Part shown: positions 26,883 to 34,308 of the stretch, piece by piece
Layout: each line of letters starts with the position of its first letter
Position numbering within the stretch: the first letter of the stretch is position 1
Assembly (NCBI RefSeq): GCF_011806425.1
Contig: NZ_JAATOV010000006.1
Span: 186,001-250,000 of the forward strand
Source of the DNA: Thalassospira lucentensis
GTDB lineage: Bacteria; Pseudomonadota; Alphaproteobacteria; Rhodospirillales; Thalassospiraceae
DNA: 64,000 nucleotides
Reading direction: 5' to 3'
Position numbers and translations under genes: made by a program
Notes under the pieces: generated by a model
Databases searched by the model: none
Seen by the model: the letters and a program-made list of their open reading frames with translations, nothing else
What the model was told of the DNA's origin: nothing

Positions 26883-27339
26883 TTATGATGGTGAGTGGAT
26901 CAATCCGCGCATGGCATCCAGGGCGTGGATATAGCGTGTATATAGCTCTGGGAGCCAAACCCGTAGATCATGCCGTTTGCAGCTTTCGAGACGTAATAAA
27001 GATGTCTGAAGGCATCCCGCGTTTAAATATTGTACAGATGGCCCCTGATGATCGGCAATTTTGATGCCCAAAATACATCAAGGGGCGCATTCGATATGTG
27101 CGTATATGCCTCAGCAAGGTTAAGAATACCAGAATCTTCTTGTTGGACGTGCTCATTCCCGTCAACCGAACCCCATTTCGGGATGTCAAAAAGCGTAATT
27201 TTGCAATCAGTAGGGGATTTGCAGCTGTTTTTGCAGCCGTTCCAGATTGATTGCATTTTATCGTGCCATCGGCATCCTTACCGACATTGGTCGGCAGGTT
27301 CAAATTCGGCTCATTTAGAATGTAGACGGGTTTCGTCAT
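26883..27339 (-). pseudogene. aroQ: Degraded 3-dehydroquinate dehydratase (type II, aroQ)
   Basis: Three minus-strand frames together give an AroQ-like protein of normal length (about 150 codons). The start MTKPVYILNEPNLNL (from 27339) matches AroQ K-P-V-x-V-L-N-G-P-N-L-N-L, with the invariant Gly changed to Glu. After a frameshift near 27260, the second frame gives GILNLAEAYTHISNAPLDVFWASKLPIIRGHLYNI, the counterpart of the G-I-I-I-N-P-x-A-Y-T-H-T-S... P-V-I-E-V-H-L-S-N-I core. Stops and shifts follow at about 27025, and a third frame gives LRVWLPELYTRYIHALDAM, like the C-terminal G-x-x-x-Y-x-x-A-L region. Position directly before accB-accC is the conserved place of aroQ. Shikimate synthesis would need another dehydratase elsewhere. 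Confidence 0.82.
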
Positions 27340-27581
27340 TCGTTCCCACATGTCCAACATTGAGTGGTGCGTTTATACCACGCGCAAACTCTGACGCAAC
27401 GTTGCATTGGTCCGATATGGTGGGCGTGCGCAGCTGATAAATAACTGTATTTCGTCATTTACGAAACTTTGCACGCGATCTTGGATAAAAACCATGGAAC
27501 GCAGCTTGCCTCAGGCCTGCCTGCTGCGCATACTGCGCGGCAATCGTGAATATTTTGATACCATAGGGATTGAGCGAAAAG

Positions 27582-28577
27582 ATGCGCCTGACCATCAACG
27601 GTGAAGACCGCACTATCGAAACGGCTGGTACTGTTTCCGAACTTCTTGGCGAACTTGGCATTGCCTCGACCAAGGTTGCAGTCGAACGCAATTTGGAAAT
27701 CGTTCCCAAAACAGCGTATGACGAGACCCCTCTAATGGAAGGCGATAAGTTCGAGATCGTCCATTTTATTGGCGGAGGGTCACAAGAAGCGGATCTGGCG
27801 GCTGCCGATGATGCCGGGTTTGTCGTTGCGGGTAAAAAATTCTCGTCGCGTTTGCTGGTTGGGACCGGAAAATACAAAGATTTCGACGAAACCCGCATTG
27901 CGATCGAAGAATCCGGTGCCGAAATTGTCACGGTTGCTGTACGCCGGGTGAACTTGAGCGATCCGAACCAGCCGATGCTGGTCGATTATGTCGATCCGAA
28001 AAAATACACTTATCTGCCCAATACGGCGGGCTGCTTTACCGCCGATGATGCGGTGCGGACTTTGCGACTTGCGCGCGAAGCAGGCGGTTGGAACTTGGTC
28101 AAACTGGAAGTTCTGGGGGATCAGGCAACGTTGTATCCCAATATGCCTGAAACGCTAAAGGCCGCCGAAGCCCTGATTAAGGATGGCTTTGATGTCATGG
28201 TTTACTGCAGCGATGACCCTATTCAGGCCAAAATGCTTGAAGATATGGGCTGCTGCGCGATCATGCCGCTTGGTTCATTGATTGGGTCGGGCATGGGTAT
28301 TCTTAACCCGGTGAATATTGCGTTGATTAAGCAAAATGCCAGCGTGCCGGTCTTGGTCGATGCCGGGGTCGGCACGGCGTCGGACGCTGCGTTCGCGATG
28401 GAACTTGGCTGTGATGGTGTTTTGATGAATACCGCCATCGCCGGGGCCAAAGATCCCGTCCGGATGGCGCGGGCCATGAAACATGCGATCATTGCCGGAC
28501 GTGAATCGTTCTTGGCCGGACGTATGCCAAAGAAACAATATGCAGACCCATCATCCCCGTTGGTCGGCATTATCTGA
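27582..28577 (+). CDS. thiG: ThiS-ThiG fusion, sulfur carrier/thiazole synthase
   Basis: This 332-residue protein joins a ThiS ubiquitin-fold carrier (about 1-66: [13 protein letters not shown]... EIVHFIGGG) to a complete ThiG (about 82-332: [41 protein letters not shown] with the Schiff-base Lys, [45 protein letters not shown]). ThiG forms the thiazole phosphate of thiamine from DXP, dehydroglycine and ThiS thiocarboxylate. Free ThiS needs a C-terminal Gly-Gly; here GGG is internal and followed by SQEAD. Such bifunctional fusions are known. ATG at 27582 is preferred over TTG at 27570. No TPP riboswitch is evident to me upstream, and no other thi genes are adjacent. Confidence 0.92.
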   Translation: MRLTINGEDRTIETAGTVSELLGELGIASTKVAVERNLEIVPKTAYDETPLMEGDKFEIVHFIGGGSQEADLAAADDAGFVVAGKKFSSRLLVGTGKYKDFDETRIAIEESGAEIVTVAVRRVNLSDPNQPMLVDYVDPKKYTYLPNTAGCFTADDAVRTLRLAREAGGWNLVKLEVLGDQATLYPNMPETLKAAEALIKDGFDVMVYCSDDPIQAKMLEDMGCCAIMPLGSLIGSGMGILNPVNIALIKQNASVPVLVDAGVGTASDAAFAMELGCDGVLMNTAIAGAKDPVRMARAMKHAIIAGRESFLAGRMPKKQYADPSSPLVGII

Positions 28578-28608
28578 TCGCATTTCTTGTGCTTTGAGCT
28601 AGGCAAAT

Positions 28609-28640
28609 AAAAGGCCGTTTCATTATCGAAACGGCCTTTT
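28609..28640. terminator. Bidirectional intrinsic terminator
   Basis: A perfect 13-bp stem AAAAGGCCGTTTC / GAAACGGCCTTTT with a 6-nt loop lies between thiS-thiG and the convergent DsbA-like gene. Confidence 0.92.
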
Positions 28641-28704
28641 GGCATTTATTGTCTTCACGAAACGGTTTGACTGCAAATGTAGTCAGGCCGTTTTGGACTT
28701 CTGA

Positions 28705-29466
28705 TCAAGATGCCTTTTCAAGGCCAGCTTGCACCAGTGAATCGACCCGTTCCATATCCGCACCGGAAACCAGGGTGCCGTTAATGATAAAGGCTGGCGT
28801 GCCACTGATCCCAACGGATCGCGCCATGGCGGAATATTGCGCCAGCATTCCGTTGATTTCAGGCGATTTCATATCCGCGTTCATCTGATCAACATCAACG
28901 CCGGCAGCTTCTGCCAGTTCGTTGATACGTTCTTCGTCGAGCAAACCACGGTTGCCCATGAAGGCCTGATGGACTTCCAGGTATTTGCCTTGTTTGGAAG
29001 CAGCCAAGGCGGCGCGTGCAGCAGTCGCACTTTCTTCACGCAGGATCGGGAATTCGACGAAAATGGTGCGGACCTTGCCGTCTGAATTTTCGGCAATCTC
29101 CATCACGCCATCAAGGGCGCGCTTGCAGTAGCCGCAGTGATAATCAAAGAACTCAATCACAGTGACAGGTGCATCGGCAGGCCCGACGGACGGAACAGAC
29201 GAATCTGCGACCAGTGCATCCCAGACCGGGGTGATGGCTTCTGATTGCTGGCGTGATTTTTCGGCTGCTTGCCAGCTTTGGACGTTCTGAATTGCGCGCA
29301 ACAGAACATCGGGATTTTTAATCAGATATTCTTCGATGATCCCATCGATTTCAGCTTTTTGCGCCGCGCTGAATTGTTCATCGGCCTGTGCGGAAGGAAC
29401 TGTAAACAGCATTGCCGCTGCAATACCCGTACCGGCAAGTAAGCGTTTAATGAGCATAGAATTCAT
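28705..29466 (-). CDS. DsbA-family periplasmic thiol-disulfide oxidoreductase
   Basis: This 253-residue protein has a signal peptide (MNSMLIKRLLAGTGIAAAMLFTVPSAQA), an N-terminal helical region (FSAAQKAEIDGIIEEYLIKNPDVLLRAI) and a DsbA/Com1/ScsC-like thioredoxin domain. The active site is CGYC in VIEFFDYHCGYCKRA (about residues 106-120). The cis-Pro segment is GISGTPAFIING. It should make or isomerise disulfides in periplasmic proteins; the N-terminal extension suggests a ScsC-like oligomeric form. It follows the M48 protease and lipoprotein genes on the same strand after a 77-bp gap, a neighbourhood common in alphaproteobacteria. Confidence 0.9.
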   Translation of the reverse strand: MNSMLIKRLLAGTGIAAAMLFTVPSAQADEQFSAAQKAEIDGIIEEYLIKNPDVLLRAIQNVQSWQAAEKSRQQSEAITPVWDALVADSSVPSVGPADAPVTVIEFFDYHCGYCKRALDGVMEIAENSDGKVRTIFVEFPILREESATAARAALAASKQGKYLEVHQAFMGNRGLLDEERINELAEAAGVDVDQMNADMKSPEINGMLAQYSAMARSVGISGTPAFIINGTLVSGADMERVDSLVQAGLEKAS

Positions 29467-29543
29467 AGGACGTCCTTTTTGTCAGTAGGGTGCATTCGTA
29501 CCCGACGTTTGAGGTCATGCTGTTGTGATACGAGATCATGCTG

Positions 29544-30257
29544 CTAACGGGAAAGTAAAATCTGCGTTAGGTATGTAATGCCATTCACAGCCGCCGGTTT
29601 GTTCTTGCCAGACGCGATGCCGATCCAGACCAGCCTGATTTCGTCACTTTCGGCATCTGGCCAATAGCGGCGGTAAAGTCCTGCTAAATCAAAATATTCG
29701 CGTTGCCACTGGCCGTACGTAACCTGTGGGTTGCCGATCGGGATGCGCACAGTTTGGTCTATTGATGGCTTGCCGCTGCCAAAATCACTTTCCTGCCAGT
29801 CGCCTTGATCTTGGCGGCGAAAGCCCAGAACAAGTTCGATATCGCCCGTTTGGGCCGAACTGTTTTGTTGCCAGTCGAACGAAAGGTAGGGCGAGGCCAG
29901 CACAAGGATATTGGTGCGCCGCCCCAGCTCAAACGATCCCGCAGCCGGGTGTGCAGCCAGTGCGATTTTGCCATCTTTGTCCTGCCATTCAAGGGCGGGG
30001 ATGGGCGGCTGTTTAGATGGTGATGAATTTTGTGGCTTAACGCTGTAATGCCAATATCGCGGCGGATTGGTCAGCGAAAATGGCGCGTAAAGAAGCTTTA
30101 GATCCCCGCCGACATCAACCCCGGACCCGGGTAAAGAACAGCCGGTCAAATGGATGCTTGCGGCAAGGAGCAGGCCAAAAACGCAAAAGCGTTGATAGCC
30201 TGCTTTGAATGCTGATCTCCAAGGATGGTTGGTGACTTGGAGGTCAATGGAATTCAT
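29544..30257 (-). CDS. Putative lipoprotein, beta-rich, function unknown
   Basis: This 237-residue protein has a hydrophobic segment with a lipobox (FGLLLAASIHLTGC), so the mature protein should be lipid-anchored. The mature region is rich in Trp and Tyr with alternating strands (RYWHYSVKP, LASPYLSFDWQQNSS, IELVLGFRRQD, YFDLAGLYRRYWPD, IRLVWIGIASGKN), resembling a jelly-roll carbohydrate-binding fold; DUF3047 is one possibility. I chose ATG at 30257 because it overlaps the stop of the M48 gene (ATGA), showing tight coupling. A longer frame to 30341 would overlap it by 84 bp. Confidence 0.7.
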   Translation of the reverse strand: MNSIDLQVTNHPWRSAFKAGYQRFCVFGLLLAASIHLTGCSLPGSGVDVGGDLKLLYAPFSLTNPPRYWHYSVKPQNSSPSKQPPIPALEWQDKDGKIALAAHPAAGSFELGRRTNILVLASPYLSFDWQQNSSAQTGDIELVLGFRRQDQGDWQESDFGSGKPSIDQTVRIPIGNPQVTYGQWQREYFDLAGLYRRYWPDAESDEIRLVWIGIASGKNKPAAVNGITYLTQILLSR

Positions 30258-31678
30258 CACTGCGATGCTTCCGTTGCGGCGTCTTGCTTGTCTTGGGCTT
30301 CCGGGTTGGTGGCATTCAGAATATCTTGCGCGCGCAGCCACGTGGCGGTGCCTTTTTTTAGTTTCCGTTCTGCCTGAACCGCGTGATAGCTGGCAGCTTG
30401 TCGGTCACCGGACAGAAGGCTGTATTCAGCCTGCGAAAGCGATGCTTCGCCTTCGTTGCCAAGGCGGTTTTCGACAATCGCCCGGAACCGCCACGCGGAT
30501 GAATTGCCACGTTCACGCGACAAGACACCGATCAGGTTGCTTTTTGCATCTTCGAGAAGTGACGGATCACCGGTTTCAATCATCGCATGCGCCAATAAAA
30601 GGCGGATCAGCGGCGCACCACCGGAAAGTTCAACGGATTCTTTTAATGGGGGAACCGCATCCGCAGCGCGACCAAATTCAAGCAGGACCTGACCTTTAAG
30701 TTCTTCAAAGTAAGGATTTTTGGGTTCTTCCGCGATCAGGCCTTCGATGATTTTAAGCGATGGTTCAAGCTGCGAATCGCGGAAATAAGCAATCGCACGT
30801 GCATAGCGTGCGGCGATACTGGTGTCCGATTCCGGATAGGCCCGCAGCGTATTTCGAAGCTGATTGGTGAATGCGTAAAGCTTGGCGCGCATTCGGGCAT
30901 GACGCTCATACAAATTGGCCGAGACTTTTGCGTCCTTCAGCGGCGAATTGGCAACAAAGTTTGCCAAAAAATCAACACGTTCCATGGTCAAAGGGTGACT
31001 GCGCAGATAGGGATCCTGGCTTGAGGTGCTCAGAAGTTCTTGGCCTTCGAGCTTTTTCATAAAGTTCAGCATCCCGCGCGATGAAATACCGGCTTCGGTC
31101 AGGAATTTGACGCCAGCTTGGTCGGCACTGCTTTCTTGAGTCCGCGAATAGGCCAGGAAATTACGTTGGGCAACGTTTTGGCCGCCCATGATCGCCGCGG
31201 CACCCACGTCGGCACGCCCGGCCGCAACACCGGCCGCAACACCCGCCAAGGTCGAAAGAATGGAGATTGCAGATGCATTGCGAAGTTGATCATGAACGCG
31301 CGAAAGGTGGCCGCCCGCGATATGGCCACTCTCGTGGGCCATGACGCCCATAACCTGTTCTGGAGTATCTGCTTTTAACAGCAGCCCAGTATTGATAAAA
31401 AGCTTTTGGCCGCCTGCGACAAATGCGTTCAGGCTGTTATCAGACACGATATAAACAGAAACACCAGTTGGATCGAGACCCGCGGCCTTAAAAATTGGCG
31501 TCGCATACATGCGAAGGGTTTCCTCGATCTCGGTATCGCGGATAAAAGAACGACCTTGTGCGAAAACCGTGCTAGGCAGGGCAACAAGGAAAATGGCAGT
31601 GAGAGTTACAATGCGTCTGAGCAAAATGTGCGTTCCATCTTTTCGTGCATCTGATGTCGGTTCGCGTCCGACGGGCAA
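30257..31678 (-). CDS. Exported M48-family zinc metalloprotease with TPR domain (BepA-like)
   Basis: This 473-residue protein has an N-terminal signal segment (RRIVTLTAIFLVALPSTVFAQ), a gluzincin protease domain with HESGHIAGGH (HExxH, about residues 114-123) and a downstream Glu in QESSADQAG. A C-terminal TPR region follows at about 290-450. This matches the BepA/YfgC group, which degrades misfolded outer-membrane proteins and assists LptD assembly in E. coli. The gene heads an operon with a lipoprotein and a DsbA-like oxidoreductase, fitting periplasmic protein quality control. The start at 31678 would overlap the divergent gene by up to 68 bp; a downstream TTG at 31624 is the alternative. 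Confidence 0.88.
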   Translation of the reverse strand: MPVGREPTSDARKDGTHILLRRIVTLTAIFLVALPSTVFAQGRSFIRDTEIEETLRMYATPIFKAAGLDPTGVSVYIVSDNSLNAFVAGGQKLFINTGLLLKADTPEQVMGVMAHESGHIAGGHLSRVHDQLRNASAISILSTLAGVAAGVAAGRADVGAAAIMGGQNVAQRNFLAYSRTQESSADQAGVKFLTEAGISSRGMLNFMKKLEGQELLSTSSQDPYLRSHPLTMERVDFLANFVANSPLKDAKVSANLYERHARMRAKLYAFTNQLRNTLRAYPESDTSIAARYARAIAYFRDSQLEPSLKIIEGLIAEEPKNPYFEELKGQVLLEFGRAADAVPPLKESVELSGGAPLIRLLLAHAMIETGDPSLLEDAKSNLIGVLSRERGNSSAWRFRAIVENRLGNEGEASLSQAEYSLLSGDRQAASYHAVQAERKLKKGTATWLRAQDILNATNPEAQDKQDAATEASQ

Positions 31679-32999
31679 GCCATCATGGCGGATCGCGGTC
31701 GCAATCGCAATGGCCGCTGGTATGACAGCTTGTACTTCGAATGAACCGGAAAATCTTGGTCAAATCGGGGCAGTCAGTGGTTTTCTTGGTGGCGTGGTCG
31801 CCGACGAGCCACGTGCGGTGCGCGATGCGCGTGATGTTCTTTCTGCTGGCGGGACGGCTGCGGATGCGGCGGTGGCGCTGTATGCGACCATGACCGTGAC
31901 CAAGCCATCCGTTGCCGGAATCGGCGGCGGTGGCGTTTGCGTTGTGCATGACCGGAAATCCAAAAAGGTCGAAGTTCTTGATTTCTGGCCGCGTCCGGGC
32001 ACCCGAACGGCGCCGAGTCAAACTGCAACCACCATTCCGGCCGTGCCGCGCGGGCTTTATGCCTTAAGCGCGCGCTATGGCCGTCTTGAATGGCGTTCGT
32101 TACTGAGCTCAGCCGAACAATATGCCCGTCTTGGTGTGCCTGTGTCGCGGTCCTTGGTGAATGACATTAAGGCCAACGCCGATGACATCAACACAAGCCC
32201 AATGCTGCGCGATGCGTTTATCCCCAACGGCCAGGTTTTAAAGGTCGGTGACCGCATCCAGTCGGTCAATCTTGCGGCATTGCTGACATCTCTGCGTGTT
32301 CAGGGGCCAGGTGAGTTTTATAACAGTGCCCTTGGCGCGCGCGTCGCAGACGAGGTTCAGGCCGCTGGCGGAACCTTGACCGCCGATGATTTGCGCAATT
32401 ATCGCCCGCAATGGAAAACCGCGACCGAGGTAAAAGTCGGTAACGAAACACTTTATCTTGCCTATCCGCCGCGCTCAGAAAGTGGTGCATCAATCATCAC
32501 CGAGGGCGATGAACTGGGCGCCATCTTGGACCGTTACCTTGCCGATATCACCAAGGGTGATACGTCAGCACAGGCAAAATCAGGGCGCAGCGGTTTTGTT
32601 GTGATGGATCGTTTGGCGAATGCAGTTGCTTGCATGACCACGATGAATAAGCCGTTTGGTGCCGGGGTCGGTGCGCCGTCGTTTGGGCTTGATCTTGCGG
32701 CCGGTGATCCGGCGCATGCCGCGACGCCGTTGATGGGCCCGGCCTTGATGGTGAACCCGTATGTTTGGGAATACTATTACGGCATTGCTGGCACGGGAAC
32801 GCCCGCCGGTGCGACCAAACAGATTGCCACAATGGCGATGGATTTAATTGATGAAGATGCCGCATCCGGGATCGCGATGAATTCTGATGGCAAGTCTTCT
32901 GTGAATGTCATCCGCTGTCTTGAGGGTACACCACCCCATCCCGAAAGTTGCCGTTTCATTGCCGATCCGGCAGGCGGCGGTATGGCGGGAACGCGGTAA
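31611..32999 (+). CDS. Gamma-glutamyltransferase homologue with altered nucleophile
   Basis: This protein of about 462 residues is related to gamma-glutamyltranspeptidase: VADEPRAVRDARDVLSAGGTAADAAVALYATMTVTKPSVAGIGGGGVCVVHD matches the family N-terminal block. It is shorter than usual (about 530-580). At the autocleavage site the family has T-H-F/Y-S-V-V-D; here the aligned residues are S-G-F-V-V-M-D, so the catalytic Thr is replaced by Ser (about residue 327). The downstream GSGG-type loop is also divergent. The N-terminus has a hydrophobic stretch ending MTAC, a possible lipobox. ATG at 31611 follows GAGAG; 31626 is the alternative. Activity as a GGT is uncertain. Confidence 0.75.
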   Translation: MRLSKMCVPSFRASDVGSRPTGKPSWRIAVAIAMAAGMTACTSNEPENLGQIGAVSGFLGGVVADEPRAVRDARDVLSAGGTAADAAVALYATMTVTKPSVAGIGGGGVCVVHDRKSKKVEVLDFWPRPGTRTAPSQTATTIPAVPRGLYALSARYGRLEWRSLLSSAEQYARLGVPVSRSLVNDIKANADDINTSPMLRDAFIPNGQVLKVGDRIQSVNLAALLTSLRVQGPGEFYNSALGARVADEVQAAGGTLTADDLRNYRPQWKTATEVKVGNETLYLAYPPRSESGASIITEGDELGAILDRYLADITKGDTSAQAKSGRSGFVVMDRLANAVACMTTMNKPFGAGVGAPSFGLDLAAGDPAHAATPLMGPALMVNPYVWEYYYGIAGTGTPAGATKQIATMAMDLIDEDAASGIAMNSDGKSSVNVIRCLEGTPPHPESCRFIADPAGGGMAGTR

Positions 33000-33081
33000 C
33001 CACACAAACAAAGAGATAAGACCACAGGGCAGGGCATCGTTCTTGCCCTGTTGCTTTTCACGATAATGCAGGACCTCACAC

Positions 33082-34233
33082 ATGGCTTTGAAACAGTCAC
33101 TTCGCGGTGCAATTTCACCCTTCATCGTTATGGACGTGATGCGTGCGGCCAATGCGCGCGAAAAAGAAGGCAAGGCTGTCTATCATCTTGAAGTTGGTCA
33201 GCCGGGCACACCCGCACCGCGCAAAGTACGCGAGGCCGCTGCCAAGGCGCTTGATGCCGATTTGATCGGCTATACCAACGCCATGGGCATCGATCCGCTG
33301 CGCGAGGCCATTGCAGGGCATTACAAAACCAAGTTTGATGTATCTGTGGATCCGGCGCGGGTTTGTGTTGCCAGTGGGTCGTCGTCGATTTTTGTTTTGG
33401 CGTTTCTGGCGGCATTTGATGCCGGCGATCGTGTGGCGATGGCTGCACCGGGCTATCCAGCGTATCACAATATCCTAAGTGCACTTGGGATCGAGACGGT
33501 CAATCTTCCGGCCGGGCCAGATACCCATTATCAGCCAACGGTTGCGATGCTGCGTGACCTTGATCAGCCAATCGATGGTTTGATCGTTGCCAGCCCATCC
33601 AACCCGGCGGGCAGCATGATTGATGTCGACACCTACCGGGAACTGGCAACCTATTGCCGGGAAAATGGGATCCGTCTGATTTCAGATGAAATCTATCAGG
33701 GGATTTCCTTTGGCGATGTCAAGGAATGTACTGCCCTTGAATTTGGCGATGAGGCCATCATCATCAACAGTTTTTCCAAGTACTTTTCGATGACGGGATG
33801 GCGTCTGGGCTGGGCGATTGTACCGCCCGATTTGATGCGCGCGGTGGAATGCTTACAGCAAAACTTGTTCATTTCTGCCCCGGCATTGTCGCAAATTGCG
33901 GCAGTTGTGGCGTTTGATTGTGAAGATGAACTTCAGGCCAATATTGCGGCTTACGCCCGCAATCGTGAAATCCTGTTGGATGGTTTGCCCAAGGCTGGCT
34001 TTAATAAATTCGCCCCGGCAGACGGCGCATTTTACCTTTATGCCGATGTCCGCGACCTGACCGATGACAGCGAAGCATTTTGTAAGCAGATGCTTGATCA
34101 AACCGGTGTTGCCACCACGCCTGGTACCGATTTTGATCGGCTGCGCGGTAAGGGCTATGTGCGGTTTTCATTTGCCCACAGCGAAGAAACCATGATCGGC
34201 GCAGTTAAGGCATTGCAGAACTGGAAGCGTTAA
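33082..34233 (+). CDS. Class I/II PLP-dependent aminotransferase
   Basis: This 383-residue fold-type I aminotransferase is of the AspC/AlaT type. The PLP lysine lies in NSFSKYFSMTGWRLGW (about residues 227-242), the pyridine-contacting segment is SNPAGSMIDVDTYRELATYCRENGIRLISDEIYQG, and the C-terminal Arg for the substrate carboxylate is in YVRFSFAHSEE. The N-terminus YHLEVGQPGTPAPRKVREAAAKAL is typical. Substrate could be aspartate, alanine or an aromatic acid; sequence alone does not decide. It follows the GGT homologue after 82 bp, so they may form an operon. Confidence 0.92.
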   Translation: MALKQSLRGAISPFIVMDVMRAANAREKEGKAVYHLEVGQPGTPAPRKVREAAAKALDADLIGYTNAMGIDPLREAIAGHYKTKFDVSVDPARVCVASGSSSIFVLAFLAAFDAGDRVAMAAPGYPAYHNILSALGIETVNLPAGPDTHYQPTVAMLRDLDQPIDGLIVASPSNPAGSMIDVDTYRELATYCRENGIRLISDEIYQGISFGDVKECTALEFGDEAIIINSFSKYFSMTGWRLGWAIVPPDLMRAVECLQQNLFISAPALSQIAAVVAFDCEDELQANIAAYARNREILLDGLPKAGFNKFAPADGAFYLYADVRDLTDDSEAFCKQMLDQTGVATTPGTDFDRLRGKGYVRFSFAHSEETMIGAVKALQNWKR

Positions 34234-34260
34234 GCCCCATACGCGAAAGCACTAAATGAA

Positions 34261-34287
34261 AAAGGGCTGCCCAATGGGCAGCCCTTT
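34261..34287. terminator. Bidirectional intrinsic terminator
   Basis: A perfect 12-bp stem AAAGGGCTGCCC / GGGCAGCCCTTT with an AAT loop has T-runs on both sides. It ends the aminotransferase gene and the convergent rne gene. Confidence 0.93.
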
Positions 34288-34308
34288 TTTGTATCAAGCT
34301 CAAAGGTC

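Noticed and set aside
27340-27581. TPP riboswitch expected before the thiS-thiG fusion
   Set aside because: I could not find the conserved CUGAGA and ACCUGA-like blocks in a plausible arrangement.
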